This document shows positions 25,102 through 34,428 of a stretch of DNA of 64,000 bases, piece after piece. This stretch comes from Rhizobiales bacterium 62-47 (lineage in GTDB: Bacteria > Pseudomonadota > Alphaproteobacteria > Rhizobiales > Xanthobacteraceae). The DNA lies in NCBI GenBank assembly GCA_001899255.1, contig MKVX01000020.1, forward strand, positions 62,001 through 126,000. Reading direction: 5' to 3'. Under the pieces are notes generated by a model, which had not been told where the DNA came from, made no database searches, and was given only the letters and a program-made list of their open reading frames with translations. The translations under genes were made by a program, and so were the position numbers. Every line of letters begins with the position of its first letter. Positions within the stretch are counted from its first letter, which is position 1.

Positions 25102-25859
25102 CTTTCCAGACGGACCTGCGACAACAAACTGCGAATAGCGCTCGCAGACACGGCAAGACCATATCCGCTGCTGCGGCCTATGTGCGCAACATTGATCCCG
25201 ACGAGCCCGCCACGCATGTTGACCAATGCGCTGCCCGAACTGCCTTGATCGATCAAGGCGTCGGTCACGATCAGATCGCGACTCTCCAGAGGGGCGTATG
25301 ATTGATGCACAGCGCCGATCATGCCAAACGTGGCGATCGGACCAATTCCGAGGGGGTAACCGATGGAGACGACAAACTCGCCAACCTTCGGCTCGTAGCG
25401 ATCATCGATCGTCGCCTCGACCAAGCCGTCGGCGGGTACGAGGATAATTGCGAGATCATCGTTCTGAGAGGTGGCGATCCGCTTAGCCTCAACGCGATGT
25501 CCATCTTTGAGTTCGACAGAGATGGAACTTGCGTTCTCGATCAAGTGATTCGCTGTCACCACAATGCAGCGATCGGCATCAACGATCACGCCCGAGCCGC
25601 TTATCTGGCGTCGGACAGGTGGATCGGGAAATCCCCCATCTGGAACGATAGGCTGCGTATGAAATGCGCGATCGATCGTTCCGGTCAACGCAACAACGGA
25701 AGGCGAGACACGTTCGATGATCTGATCGAGGGTTGCGAGCTGAGAAGTGACATCATCGCTTGCCTTGCCATCCCGAATGGCAACGCTCGAAATTGCGGAG
25801 AACAGTAATCCGAATCCCAATATTGTTTGCGCCTTCGTCAGACCGAGAATTCTTCGCAT
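25089..25859 (-). CDS. Trypsin-like serine protease (HtrA-like, no PDZ domain)
   Basis: A 256-residue exported protease. An N-terminal hydrophobic helix (TILGFGLLFSAISSVAI) serves as signal or anchor. The triad is His105 (VTANHL), Asp135 (NDDLAIIL) and Ser208 in QGSSGSALVN; the motif reads GSSGS where DegP has GNSGG. There is no room for a PDZ domain after the catalytic domain. It overlaps the OpgC-like gene, so the two are probably co-expressed and act at the cell envelope. Confidence 0.8.
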   Translation of the reverse strand: MRRILGLTKAQTILGFGLLFSAISSVAIRDGKASDDVTSQLATLDQIIERVSPSVVALTGTIDRAFHTQPIVPDGGFPDPPVRRQISGSGVIVDADRCIVVTANHLIENASSISVELKDGHRVEAKRIATSQNDDLAIILVPADGLVEATIDDRYEPKVGEFVVSIGYPLGIGPIATFGMIGAVHQSYAPLESRDLIVTDALIDQGSSGSALVNMRGGLVGINVAHIGRSSGYGLAVSASAIRSLLSQVRLERCRS

Positions 25860-25902
25860 GATTCAATTTTCCCTCGGACGACTTTGTGCCCGTCGGATGA
25901 AC

Positions 25903-26127
25903 TCAGACCGACCACGTTTCTTTGAGTAAATTCTTCATCTCGGTCTGCACTACATCCGCACGACGCGCCAGTCGCTCGTAATCCGTCGCAACTTTCAAAA
26001 GACGCGCCTTTAACGCCTCGTCATTCAGCGACTCCGCTTTCGCTCGCGTCAGCTCTGCGCGCAGCCTCCAGAAATTTCCATTATAGGCTTGCTGAGGTGT
26101 AATGGGCTTACTGTCGTTAAGATACAT
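25903..26127 (-). CDS. Small helical protein of unknown function
   Basis: A 74-residue soluble protein, almost entirely helical and charged (ELTRAKAESLNDEALKAR, LKVATDYERLARRADVV), with no membrane segment or cysteine. CAGGAGA lies seven bases before ATG 26127, which makes it a convincing gene. It is the first gene of the minus-strand run towards the protease. A near-consensus FixK box lies 128 bases upstream, too far to be sure of control. Confidence 0.7.
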   Translation of the reverse strand: MYLNDSKPITPQQAYNGNFWRLRAELTRAKAESLNDEALKARLLKVATDYERLARRADVVQTEMKNLLKETWSV

Positions 26128-26477
26128 AAGCGGATCTCCTGAAGCATGCTCGCATTCGACGCAGGAAGGCGACCGATGACTCTAGGCTCGATCGAATAGA
26201 CACCATCTCATGATAATGAGAAGTTTAAAGATGCGCTGTACCATATGGTGCAAATCTGATCTGGATCAAACTTCCTTGTTCCGATCATCCTATTTTTAGG
26301 TTGTAGAGTTGGACGGATCAGCCGTTTCGATTGGATTTGCGAACAGATCGCATCAAGTCTCATGACACCGAAGGTTCAGGGACTTTGCAAGAATTTTCCG
26401 TCTCGCCCTAGCTGATCAAAGTCGCTTGCCGTTGGCATTGTCGCTCTTCATCTGGCCGCGATTGCGAGGAGGTTGTG
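26128..26477. other. 350-base intergenic region between divergent small genes
   Basis: No gene seen. It contains a one-mismatch FixK box at 26256-26269 and AT-rich tracts suitable for two divergent promoters. Nothing else is recognised. Confidence 0.5.
26256..26269. promoter_or_regulatory. FixK/FNR box, one mismatch
   Basis: CTGATCTGGATCAA differs from TTGA-N6-TCAA at the first base. It lies 208 bases before the plus-strand gene at 26478 and 128 before the minus-strand gene starting at 26127, so assignment is uncertain. Confidence 0.4.
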
Positions 26478-26717
26478 ATGAATAGTTATCGGGTCTCCTT
26501 CTACAAGGATCGGTTTAATTCAGAAGGTCATAGCTTCAAATGCCTGCAGCATCAGATCGTGGTCCAGTCGGATGGGCCGTCCCAGGCATTGGTCCTCGCC
26601 GAGCAGCTAATCGGACATGCACCTCTCGACATCGATCGCGTTGAAGTGATGCATTTGACGCGCGGGCATCGCGAGCTCAGGCATCCGGAGATTGAGCCGC
26701 TCACTCTTTGTACGTAG
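26478..26717 (+). CDS. Small hypothetical protein
   Basis: A 79-residue protein of unrecognised family. It starts at ATG 26478, preceded by a full AGGAGG at 26467-26472, which strongly supports expression. The product looks like a small alpha/beta domain (SYRVSFYKDR, HQIVVQSDGPSQALVLAEQL) and resembles small stress-associated proteins common in Bradyrhizobium-type genomes. There is one internal cysteine and no signal peptide. It stands alone between two minus-strand genes. Confidence 0.65.
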   Translation: MNSYRVSFYKDRFNSEGHSFKCLQHQIVVQSDGPSQALVLAEQLIGHAPLDIDRVEVMHLTRGHRELRHPEIEPLTLCT

Positions 26718-26974
26718 CGCTCATACCCTAACGAGCACACTCGGCATAAAGTGCCGCCTCGGGTTTTGCACTACGCGGAAAAGACCGTCGTTCGCTGCAA
26801 GACCATCGTTGACACAACGAGTTCAGCCTCGCTGCGCAAATCCAAAGCGAATTCACGTCATCGATGGGCGAATTGCAAATGACGAGGCGGCCTCCCGACA
26901 GCAACTACTCGGTGATGGCAACGGAAGGGACCGCGGAAAAACTGCACATCATTTCCCGCGGGATCGGAGGAGCA

Positions 26975-27430
26975 TCAGATTGACGCGTCCTTGACAAGAT
27001 GCATTTCGATTTCGCTGACCGGGTGCTTGGTCAAATCCTTGCCTATCTCGGCAAGGACGCAGGCCTTCACATCCGGATGAAAGGCATTCCGCAAATCTGC
27101 CAATGTCCTCGGCGGAGCGACCACAATGAGAGCCTTTGCTTTGCTCGTCCGGACCAGCTGCTCCATCGCAGCCGCGACCGTACGCGCAAACCTGTGTTCT
27201 TCGATATCGTGCCAGTTGGTCGGCTCAACGGCACTCTTTCGACCGGGTAGCGCGGCCTCGCTTATCCGCCCTGGACGATCACCCCCTTGCTCGTGAGTCA
27301 GCGGGTTGACGTCTTCGAAAACTTTCTCGGTCTTCAAATTTGGCGACATGGCGTCGCCGGCATTTCGCAGAAACAACGCCTTTCGGCCGTCGCCGACGAA
27401 TACCAGCGCATTGTGAGGAATCTTGAACAT
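26975..27430 (-). CDS. Host attachment protein family (baeRF-like)
   Basis: A 151-residue protein matching the family annotated as host attachment protein, a bacterial relative of the release-factor eRF1 middle domain. Visible features are NALVFVGDGRKALFLRN at the N-terminus, the central polar segment ending in HDIEEHRFARTVAAAMEQL, and ALIVVAPPRTLADLRNAF. GAGGAG lies nine bases before ATG 27430. The attachment phenotype comes from an Agrobacterium relative and may not be the true role; members often sit in stress clusters, as here next to the methyltransferase-esterase fusion. Confidence 0.75.
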   Translation of the reverse strand: MFKIPHNALVFVGDGRKALFLRNAGDAMSPNLKTEKVFEDVNPLTHEQGGDRPGRISEAALPGRKSAVEPTNWHDIEEHRFARTVAAAMEQLVRTSKAKALIVVAPPRTLADLRNAFHPDVKACVLAEIGKDLTKHPVSEIEMHLVKDASI

Positions 27431-27484
27431 ATTGAGTTGCTCCTCGGAATAATTGAATTCTCTTCAGCATGCCGGGGCACCGGC

Positions 27485-29485
27485 TCACACACCAAACGGA
27501 TAGGTATCCGGAAGACCCTTGATGATTGTCGTCTCCAGCGGAGTGACCGCTCGAGTATTATCGAACCAGATATATTCATCGAACTGTTGCGGAAGACTCG
27601 CCTGGAAGTAGTGACTGGCGCGTTCGGTTTCCGGCCGATAAATGACACCGATCGCCCGTTCAAGGCGCTCCTTGCCCAAGCCGGCAGGCCCGCACAGATC
27701 GTCACGGCCGCGCATGCCGAGCAGGAAGCGCGCCAGACCGGTTGTGTGACAGATGTGTTCGTAACTGTTCACAAGGGCTGGACGAACTGTTTTCACCTCC
27801 ATTGGTCCATCCCAATCAGAGGCCGCAGCGACTGTTCCGCTGTGGGTTCCGAATCCGACCAGGTAGGCTTGCGCACCGAGTTCGTTGCGGCAAAGCTGAC
27901 CAAGATTGTATTCACCCCGCGCGGCCATCTCGGTCGCCCCGGCGTTGCCAACGTGCGAGTTGTGCGCCCATACGATAGCCTTGCTATCCGGGCCGTGAAA
28001 CGCGAGAAGGTTCTTCAGCGTTTCGAACATATGCTGGTCCCGCAGATTCCACGATGCACGCGAGCCGTAGTACATGATGCGATAGTAGCGTTCGGCATTT
28101 GCGATCAGGCGCGCATTCTGTTCGGCATCGAGGAACCGTTCGCCATCGTGCTCCGCGTACGCCCGGCGCTTTGCCAGCAAATCTGTGAGCGCACGAACCA
28201 CGTCGGCTTCGCACTTCGGATAGGATCCGGTCAGGGCCGCGTGCCCGTAGGTTGCCGGATCTTTCTGCCACGGGGTCAAACAGCCATAACGCTCTCGCGC
28301 AACCCGTGCCGATTCCGGATCGACCTCGTCAAGATAGTTCAAGACCGATCGAATCGAATCATAGAGGCTGTAGATATCCAGGCCGTGGAATGCCACACGA
28401 TCATGGCGTTCGACCGTACCGTTATGCTTGCGAAGCCAACTCACGAAATCACGCACCTCGGCGTTTCGCCACATCCAGGTCGGAAACCGGGCGAACGCGG
28501 TCCACTCGGACGGCGGATACTGGAAGTGTCGCACATAGTGATCGACCCGCGCGGCGTCCGGCCAGTCGGCCTCGATGGCCACGAAGCGAAAACCCTTCGC
28601 GATGATAAGATCGCGAGTGATGCGCGCGCGCATTTTGTAGAATTCAGAAGTGCCGTGAGTTGCCTCCCCTAACAGGACGATCCGTGCTGAACCGATGCGC
28701 TCGATCAGCGGGGCAATATCCGCGTCCTCAATCGAGAGAAACGATTCCGCTGCATCCGCCAGATTACGAACCAGAATTTCCTCATTCGAATAGACAGGAT
28801 GCTGCACGCCGCGGACTCGCGTCCGGCTACCTCCAGCAGATGTCGCCCATCCCTCTTCTCCGATCAACGGAACGAAGCGAACGTCGGCGATATCTTCGCT
28901 GCGATACTCGTTTGCCGAAACCCGCGTGACACGCACCAATTCCTGACTGCGCTGATCCGCCCCGACCGGGATCACCAGCCGGCCCCCAATCTTCAATTGC
29001 TGCTTGAGGGCTTCCGGAACCTGCGGTCCACCGGCTGCAACAACGATCGCGTCATAGGGAGCGTACTCCGGCCACCCCTTCGTGCCGTCACCGTGCAGCA
29101 CGTGAACGTTATCGTAGCCGAGTTCGGTAAGAAGGACTGCAGCCTTCTCCGCGAGCGGACCGAGCCGTTCGACCGTGTAGACATCACCCGCGATTTTCGC
29201 CAGCACTGCGGCCGCGTAGCCGGACCCGGCTCCGATCTCCAGAACTCTCTCACCACCCTTGAGCATCAGGGCTTCCGCCATGAAAGCAACGATATAGGGC
29301 TGCGAGATGGTTTGCTCACCGGCAATCGGCAGCGGCGCGTCCTCGTAAGCAAACTCACGAAGATTGTCGGGCAAAAACAGCTCACGCGGCACCTCGCGCA
29401 TGGCGTCAAGGACAAGCTCATCGCGGACACCACGTGCCGCAATATGACGCTCGACCATCTGCTTGCGAAGCGACTTGCAATCCAT
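27485..29485 (-). CDS. Protein-L-isoaspartate methyltransferase fused to erythromycin esterase-like domain
   Basis: A 666-residue two-domain protein. Residues 1-215 are a PCMT repair methyltransferase with TISQPYIVA at 59-67 and the SAM-binding VLEIGAGSGY at 81-90. Residues about 240-660 are an EreA-type hydrolase domain with GEATHG at 273-278 and WAHNSHVGN further on. The Ere superfamily includes macrolide esterases and many members of unknown substrate; the mycobacterial DosR gene Rv2030c also carries this domain. A perfect FixK box (29532-29545) lies 46 bases upstream and is shared with the divergent nitroreductase. The role is probably repair of aged proteins or turnover of damaged compounds in non-growing cells. 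Confidence 0.85.
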   Translation of the reverse strand: MDCKSLRKQMVERHIAARGVRDELVLDAMREVPRELFLPDNLREFAYEDAPLPIAGEQTISQPYIVAFMAEALMLKGGERVLEIGAGSGYAAAVLAKIAGDVYTVERLGPLAEKAAVLLTELGYDNVHVLHGDGTKGWPEYAPYDAIVVAAGGPQVPEALKQQLKIGGRLVIPVGADQRSQELVRVTRVSANEYRSEDIADVRFVPLIGEEGWATSAGGSRTRVRGVQHPVYSNEEILVRNLADAAESFLSIEDADIAPLIERIGSARIVLLGEATHGTSEFYKMRARITRDLIIAKGFRFVAIEADWPDAARVDHYVRHFQYPPSEWTAFARFPTWMWRNAEVRDFVSWLRKHNGTVERHDRVAFHGLDIYSLYDSIRSVLNYLDEVDPESARVARERYGCLTPWQKDPATYGHAALTGSYPKCEADVVRALTDLLAKRRAYAEHDGERFLDAEQNARLIANAERYYRIMYYGSRASWNLRDQHMFETLKNLLAFHGPDSKAIVWAHNSHVGNAGATEMAARGEYNLGQLCRNELGAQAYLVGFGTHSGTVAAASDWDGPMEVKTVRPALVNSYEHICHTTGLARFLLGMRGRDDLCGPAGLGKERLERAIGVIYRPETERASHYFQASLPQQFDEYIWFDNTRAVTPLETTIIKGLPDTYPFGV

Positions 29486-29531
29486 CGTCAGTCCTTTAGA
29501 GCCAAAATACTCAGCTCATCGCACCCGCAAC

Positions 29532-29545
29532 TTGATCGATATCAA
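29532..29545. promoter_or_regulatory. FixK/FNR box, exact
   Basis: TTGATCGATATCAA matches TTGA-N6-TCAA and is nearly a full palindrome. It lies between divergent genes, 63 bases before the nitroreductase start and 46 bases before the methyltransferase-esterase start, so it may activate both. Confidence 0.75.
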
Positions 29546-29608
29546 GGGCCGACCAGCCCTCTGGGGTTTGAATGCAACACGCCTTTGCAAATCGATCAGG
29601 AAGAGACA

Positions 29609-30172
29609 ATGGACGTCAGAGAAGCCATCTTCGGTCGACGCGCCGTCCGCGAGTTCACGACGGCGCCAGTCGACGAGTCGGCATTACGCGAACTCGTTGA
29701 TGCCGCAATTCAAGCCCCCAGTGCGGTCAATCAGCAACCTTGGCTATTCACAATCGTTAGGAACAAAGAACTATTGGCCCGCATATCGTCCGAAGCAAAA
29801 TCTCATATGCTGAAAACGTCGCCGGCGGCACTGGCGTCCCACCATTTTCATTTCCTGCCGATTCTGAACGATCCGAAATTTGACATCTTCTATGGTGCCC
29901 CAGTCCTGATCGTCATCTCCGCGCCCGCAGGTCCATGGGCAATCGAGGACTGCTCGCTCGCGGCGGAAAACTTGATGCTCGCCGCACATGCTCGAGGACT
30001 AGGGACCTGTTGGATCGGATTTGCACAGGGCTGGCTCGGAACGCCAGAAGGCAGGACTGCTCTCAAGATTTCTCACTCCGATATGCCGGTGGCCCCCGTC
30101 GTCGTCGGACATCCGAAATCGGCTTCTCCTGCCGTCGCGCGAAAGCCTCCGAGGATCGAGTGGATTTCGTAA
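29609..30172 (+). CDS. Nitroreductase-family flavoprotein
   Basis: FMN-dependent NAD(P)H oxidoreductase, 187 residues. The signature FGRRAVREFTTAPVDESAL and the FMN phosphate-binding APSAVNQQPWLF are at the N-terminus, with ARGLGTCWIGFAQ in the second half. The start at 29609 follows CAGGAAGAG. A longer in-frame reading runs back through the antisense of the neighbouring gene and is rejected. The FixK box 63 bases upstream suggests induction by low oxygen. DosR-regulated nitroreductases (acg, Rv3131) are the functional parallel; the substrate is unknown. Confidence 0.85.
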   Translation: MDVREAIFGRRAVREFTTAPVDESALRELVDAAIQAPSAVNQQPWLFTIVRNKELLARISSEAKSHMLKTSPAALASHHFHFLPILNDPKFDIFYGAPVLIVISAPAGPWAIEDCSLAAENLMLAAHARGLGTCWIGFAQGWLGTPEGRTALKISHSDMPVAPVVVGHPKSASPAVARKPPRIEWIS

Positions 30173-30361
30173 TCGCTGTTGTTGAGGTTTGGAATGACGC
30201 CGGTTGCGCTTCGGCATTCACGCAAGCATCGGCCACCAAACGATGTCATGAGATTGGCGCAGGACCCACAGATGACACTGGCCAATCGGACCGCATTGCT
30301 TGGATCAATTCGGACGTGTCGTGGAATCCGATAGCCCCAAAATTGTTGTGAGGATCAGCGC

Positions 30362-30583
30362 TTGCCCTATGCATCAGTCGACGATCTCCCATCATCCGTG
30401 CGGTCGCATCTGCCACCGCACGCCCGGGAAATCTATCTTGCTGCTTTCAACAATGCCTGGACAGAATATGACGGCGACAGCCCCGCACGGCGCGAACAGA
30501 CGGCCCACCGTGTGGCCTGGGCAGCGGTGAAACGCAAATACCTGAAATTCGGCGACTCCTGGATTCCTCGCCCATCGCATTGA
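30362..30583 (+). CDS. ChaB-family protein
   Basis: A 73-residue protein matching ChaB across its whole length: MPYASVDDLPSSVRSHLP at the start, then AREIYLAAFNNAWTEY and AHRVAWAAVKRKY. The start is TTG at 30362, fixed by homology at MPY.s.ddLP and by GAGG at 30350-30353. ChaB was named for cation transport regulation in E. coli, but the biochemical role of the family is not established. It stands alone between the nitroreductase and NUDIX genes. Confidence 0.8.
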   Translation: MPYASVDDLPSSVRSHLPPHAREIYLAAFNNAWTEYDGDSPARREQTAHRVAWAAVKRKYLKFGDSWIPRPSH

Positions 30584-30599
30584 ACATCGCGTCAGACAT

Positions 30600-30613
30600 T
30601 TGACGTGTATCAA
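30600..30613. promoter_or_regulatory. FixK/FNR box, exact
   Basis: TTGACGTGTATCAA lies 53 bases before the NUDIX start at 30667, ideal for class II activation of the NUDIX-phaC operon. Confidence 0.75.
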
Positions 30614-30666
30614 GCACAGCTTCGCCGCACCGGGATAGTCGTTCAACAATCGAGGTCGGAGAATGC

Positions 30667-31254
30667 ATGTTGCCTGAGCCGCCTTTATCGCCCGGTCCGC
30701 AACAAAACATACCGGGCCGCCTCTGCGAAAGACTAGGCTACGATAATCTGGATCTACGCATGGCAAGCACGAGTGCTGGAATTCTGATGTATCACGGCAA
30801 CGACGACGGCATCGACGTTGTCCTGGTCCACCCGGGCGGACCATATTGGTCCAAACGCGACTTGGGCGCTTGGTCGATTCCGAAAGGAGAACTAAGCGAC
30901 GGAGAGGATCCGGAGAACGCCGCTCGGCGCGAATTTGCGGAAGAACTCGGCGTTCCGGCGCAAGGTCGACTTTATTCGCTCGGCTGCGTGCGTCAGCGGG
31001 CAGGAAAGGTCGTTCATAGCTACGCATTAGCGGGCGACATCGATGTCCGCACCATCCGCAGCAATGATGTCACTGTCGAATGGCCGCTACGCAGCGGCCG
31101 AGTCATCTCCTTTCCCGAAATCGATCGCGCTGCGTGGTTTTCCATTCCCTGCGCCCGTGAGAAAATTCTCGCCAGTCAACGACCACTACTCGATCGTCTC
31201 GAGACCTTCTGCAAGAAGGCATCTCGCCTGTATCAGCAGGAGGCCGCGAGATGA
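30667..31254 (+). CDS. NUDIX hydrolase
   Basis: Pyrophosphohydrolase of 195 residues. The NUDIX box is complete: GELSDGEDPENAARREF followed by AEELGV. The domain begins near residue 32 (MASTSAGILMYHG), leaving a proline-rich N-terminal extension if ATG 30667 is used; GGAG at 30658-30661 supports that start, and ATG 30760 is the alternative. Its stop overlaps the phaC start as ATGA, so the two are coupled. Family substrates include nucleotides and dinucleotides such as ADP-ribose; which one applies cannot be read here. Confidence 0.85.
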   Translation: MLPEPPLSPGPQQNIPGRLCERLGYDNLDLRMASTSAGILMYHGNDDGIDVVLVHPGGPYWSKRDLGAWSIPKGELSDGEDPENAARREFAEELGVPAQGRLYSLGCVRQRAGKVVHSYALAGDIDVRTIRSNDVTVEWPLRSGRVISFPEIDRAAWFSIPCAREKILASQRPLLDRLETFCKKASRLYQQEAAR

Positions 31255-33008
31255 CGTCAAATCGCGCCTTGGCGAAGTTGTCCGATACCGCAACGAGTCT
31301 CGCCAAGTATCCTAACGACATCATGCGTGAATTCGATCGACGTCGTCGCGGTCGCCTTGGATTGCTTCTCGGCGGACAATCGCCTTGGGCCGCCTTCCAG
31401 GCTTGGGAGGATTGGGCGTTCCACCTGATGCTCTCTAGTGGCAAGCAACTGGAGCTCTACGAATTGGCCACTGAAACGGCTTTCTCCCTCAGCAACGCGG
31501 CGTTGACCCGAACCCCCAGCGACATCGGATCGGGGTGCAATGATCGCCGCTTCCGCGATCCGAGCTGGAAGATTCCACCCTTCAATTTGCTCGCCCAAGC
31601 TCAACTTGCCGCGGAAGCATATTGGCATGCCGCCACGCGCGACATTCCCGGTATGGGGCGCCACCACGCAAAGCGCGTGGATTTCCTCGGCAGCCTCATG
31701 TTGAACGCGTTCGCTCCAGTTAACTTTGCCTGGAGCAACCCGTTAGTTCTGCAAGCCGCAAGTCGAACAGGCGGCGCAAACTTCGCCGCCGGGCTGTCGC
31801 TGCTCGCGGAGGATCTTGTCCGTCTCGCGAGTGGTGCGAAATTGAAAGGGCTGGACGAGTTCAAAATCGGCCAGAACATCGCCCTGACCCCGGGCAAAGT
31901 CGTATTTCGCAACGAGCTGATGGAGTTGATCCAGTATGCACCAACGACCTCGCAGGTCCACGAGGAGCCGCTGCTGATCGTCCCGGCATGGATCATGAAA
32001 TACTATATTCTCGATCTCAGCCCGGAGAACTCCCTGGTTCGCTATCTCGTCAGCCAGGGCTTTACCGTATTCATGGTATCCTGGAAGAATCCCGGCGTTG
32101 AGTTGAAAGACATCTCCTTCGATGACTATCGCAGCGAAGGTGTGATGACAGCGATCGACACCATCAACCAGATCGTTCCCGGAAAAAAGCTGCACGCTGT
32201 AGGATATTGTCTGGGCGGCACGATTCTGGCGATCGCCGCGGCGGCGATGGATCGCGATCATGACGACAGACTCGCCAGTCTCAGCCTGCTCGCCGCTCAG
32301 ACCGATTTTACCGAAGCCGGCGAATTAATGCTGTTCATCGACGAAAGCCAGCTCGCACTCCTCGACGACATCATGCATGTTCAGGGCTTTCTCGATACCA
32401 AACAAATGGCGGGTGCTTTCTACATTCTGCGCGCCAATGAGATGATCTTTTCCCAGTTCGTCGACCGATACCTTCTGGGCACCCCTCGTGTTCCAACCGA
32501 CCTCGATGCTTGGCTTGCCGACCCCACTCGCATGCCGGCGCGAATGCACAGCGAGTATCTCCGCCAGCTTTTCCTGAACAACAGTTTTATCCACGGCAAC
32601 TATCTCGTCGACGGACGCGCCGTTGCAATGAAGGATATCAAGACATCCATTTTCGCACTGGGCGCCGAGCGGGATCACATCGCACCGTGGCGCTCGGTCT
32701 ATAACCTCGAACTCTACAGTTCTGCAGATACTGAATTTGTGCTGACCGGCGGCGGACATAATAGCTCCGTGGTCAGCCCGCCCGCGAAGCCGGGGACTTA
32801 CTATCGCGTGAACACTTGCGGGCCCAACGGAAAATATGTCGACCCCGATACGTGGCTGGCCTCGGCTATCCAGAGAGAGGGATCGTGGTGGCCAGAATGG
32901 GTGCGCTGGCTTGATACGCAATCTTCGCCTGCAAGAGTAACACCGCCACTTTCGACCCGCGAGACGACATATGGTCCAGCGCCGGGATCGTATGTCTTCG
33001 AGACCTGA
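31251..33008 (+). CDS. phaC: Poly-beta-hydroxyalkanoate synthase (PhaC-like)
   Basis: Polymerises (R)-3-hydroxyacyl-CoA into storage polyester. In 585 residues the N-terminal PhaC domain is followed by an alpha/beta-hydrolase fold. The lipase-box cysteine is Cys320 in GYCLGG; the other triad residues are seen in LGAERDHIAPW (Asp) and TGGGHNSS (His). Length fits class I. It is translationally coupled to the NUDIX gene and lies behind a FixK box, suggesting polymer synthesis as an electron and carbon sink when oxygen falls. No phasin or phaAB genes are adjacent, so it may be an additional paralogue. Confidence 0.85.
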   Translation: MTSNRALAKLSDTATSLAKYPNDIMREFDRRRRGRLGLLLGGQSPWAAFQAWEDWAFHLMLSSGKQLELYELATETAFSLSNAALTRTPSDIGSGCNDRRFRDPSWKIPPFNLLAQAQLAAEAYWHAATRDIPGMGRHHAKRVDFLGSLMLNAFAPVNFAWSNPLVLQAASRTGGANFAAGLSLLAEDLVRLASGAKLKGLDEFKIGQNIALTPGKVVFRNELMELIQYAPTTSQVHEEPLLIVPAWIMKYYILDLSPENSLVRYLVSQGFTVFMVSWKNPGVELKDISFDDYRSEGVMTAIDTINQIVPGKKLHAVGYCLGGTILAIAAAAMDRDHDDRLASLSLLAAQTDFTEAGELMLFIDESQLALLDDIMHVQGFLDTKQMAGAFYILRANEMIFSQFVDRYLLGTPRVPTDLDAWLADPTRMPARMHSEYLRQLFLNNSFIHGNYLVDGRAVAMKDIKTSIFALGAERDHIAPWRSVYNLELYSSADTEFVLTGGGHNSSVVSPPAKPGTYYRVNTCGPNGKYVDPDTWLASAIQREGSWWPEWVRWLDTQSSPARVTPPLSTRETTYGPAPGSYVFET

Positions 33009-33072
33009 GCCGCACACGCGTCACATTGGGTGCACCTGCCTGCGCCGTGACCTTCCGGACTTACGCGCCTGG

Positions 33073-34428
33073 CTAGACGGCCGCACTATGGATCCGCATC
33101 GATTGATCCAGATAAGCATCGAATGCGGCCGCGACGCTGCGGACCAGGAAGCGCGACGTTTCCGGCACCGTGAGCAACGCTCCCTCAAGTCTCGCGATCC
33201 CGTTGGCTATCAGGTCATCGAGGCGGTGCGTCGCTTTCAAGACATCATCAGAGAGAACGCCATGCCAGGCGCATATCTGCGCGAGATCGACACTGAAATC
33301 ACACATGATGCGCTCGATAATATCGGCACGTAGCTTGTCGTCGCTGGACAGCGTAAATCCTCTCGCCGTTGCCAGATTACCGGAGGATATTCTCTCTAGA
33401 TACGCGTGAATTCCGGTTTCGTTCTGCACATAGCCGTGCTCCAGGTATCCGATGGCACTCGCACCAAAGCCGAGCAAAACATGTCCGGTATCGGTCGTGT
33501 AGCCCTGGAAATTTCGACGCAGCTTGCCGCTCATCATGGAGGTCACCATCGAATCTTCGGGCAGCGCAAAATGATCGAGTCCGACCTGAATGTAACCTGC
33601 TTTCTTCAAAGCATCGCCAATCGCAACAGATTGACGGTGCCGTTCGAGGCTATCAGGGAGCCAAGCTTGTTCGATTTTTCTCTGATGTTTCTTGAATGTT
33701 GGAACATGTGCATAGCCAAAGACGGAGAGACGATTCGGCCGTAGTTCGATGCTTCGCCTGACTGTATCCAGGCACGATGCCATGGTCTGATGAGGTAGCC
33801 CATAGATCAAATCGAAGTTGATATTCGAAACGCCGGCACGCCGAAGTCCCTCGGTCACGGTGGCGGTGTCCTCAAAGCTCTGCAACCTATTGATTGCCTG
33901 CTGTACGGCAGGATCGAAACTCTGAACGCCAAGGCTCACCCGATTGACCCCGGCCGATGCCAGCGCGCCGATCATTTCCTCTGTCAGCGTCCGCGGATCG
34001 ATTTCGACGGCGATCTCTGCCTGAGATGAAACAATGAACGATTGCCTCAAAGCCTGGACAAGACCCATGAAGAGTTCAGGCGCCATGATGGTTGGCGTGC
34101 CACCGCCGAAATGAATATGGTTGACCACGACTGGTTGGCTGGTTTGTTCGGATATCAACCTGATTTCTCGGTGCAACGCAGCCACATAGGTCGCAATCGG
34201 CTGGTCGCGGCGGCTGATGGTCGTGTGGCAGCCGCAGTACCAGCACATGGAACGGCAGAACGGCACATGCAAATACAGTGAGGCGCTGCTGTTCGGTGCG
34301 ATCGATCGTAACCATTCAGCATAGGTTCTGGGATCGACCGCATTGGAGAAATGTGGAGCTGTCGGATAGCTTGTATACCTGGGCAACCGCTCCTGTCCGT
34401 AACGGGCAACGAGACCAGCGTTCATCAT
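33073..34428 (-). CDS. hemN: Oxygen-independent coproporphyrinogen III oxidase
   Basis: Radical-SAM enzyme that decarboxylates coproporphyrinogen III to protoporphyrinogen IX without oxygen. The 451-residue product has the cluster motif Cys58-x3-Cys62-x2-Cys65 (CRSMCWYCGC) and the HemN opening RYTSYPTAPHF. HIHFGGGTPT and NRVSLGVQSFD are SAM-domain motifs. ATG 34428 has AAAGGA just upstream; a GTG at 34452 is possible. It supplies haem for FixL and high-affinity oxidases at low oxygen. I found no exact FixK box, only a 19-base palindrome at 34530-34548. Confidence 0.9.
   Translation of the reverse strand: MMNAGLVARYGQERLPRYTSYPTAPHFSNAVDPRTYAEWLRSIAPNSSASLYLHVPFCRSMCWYCGCHTTISRRDQPIATYVAALHREIRLISEQTSQPVVVNHIHFGGGTPTIMAPELFMGLVQALRQSFIVSSQAEIAVEIDPRTLTEEMIGALASAGVNRVSLGVQSFDPAVQQAINRLQSFEDTATVTEGLRRAGVSNINFDLIYGLPHQTMASCLDTVRRSIELRPNRLSVFGYAHVPTFKKHQRKIEQAWLPDSLERHRQSVAIGDALKKAGYIQVGLDHFALPEDSMVTSMMSGKLRRNFQGYTTDTGHVLLGFGASAIGYLEHGYVQNETGIHAYLERISSGNLATARGFTLSSDDKLRADIIERIMCDFSVDLAQICAWHGVLSDDVLKATHRLDDLIANGIARLEGALLTVPETSRFLVRSVAAAFDAYLDQSMRIHSAAV

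Noticed and set aside
27287-28672. 461-codon plus-strand open frame
   Set aside because: It is antisense to the methyltransferase-esterase gene, whose motifs are unmistakable. The frame is a third-position GC shadow rich in Arg and His.
28799-29608. Long N-terminal extension of the nitroreductase
   Set aside because: It runs through antisense of the neighbouring gene and across the FixK box. The ribosome site and homology place the start at 29609.
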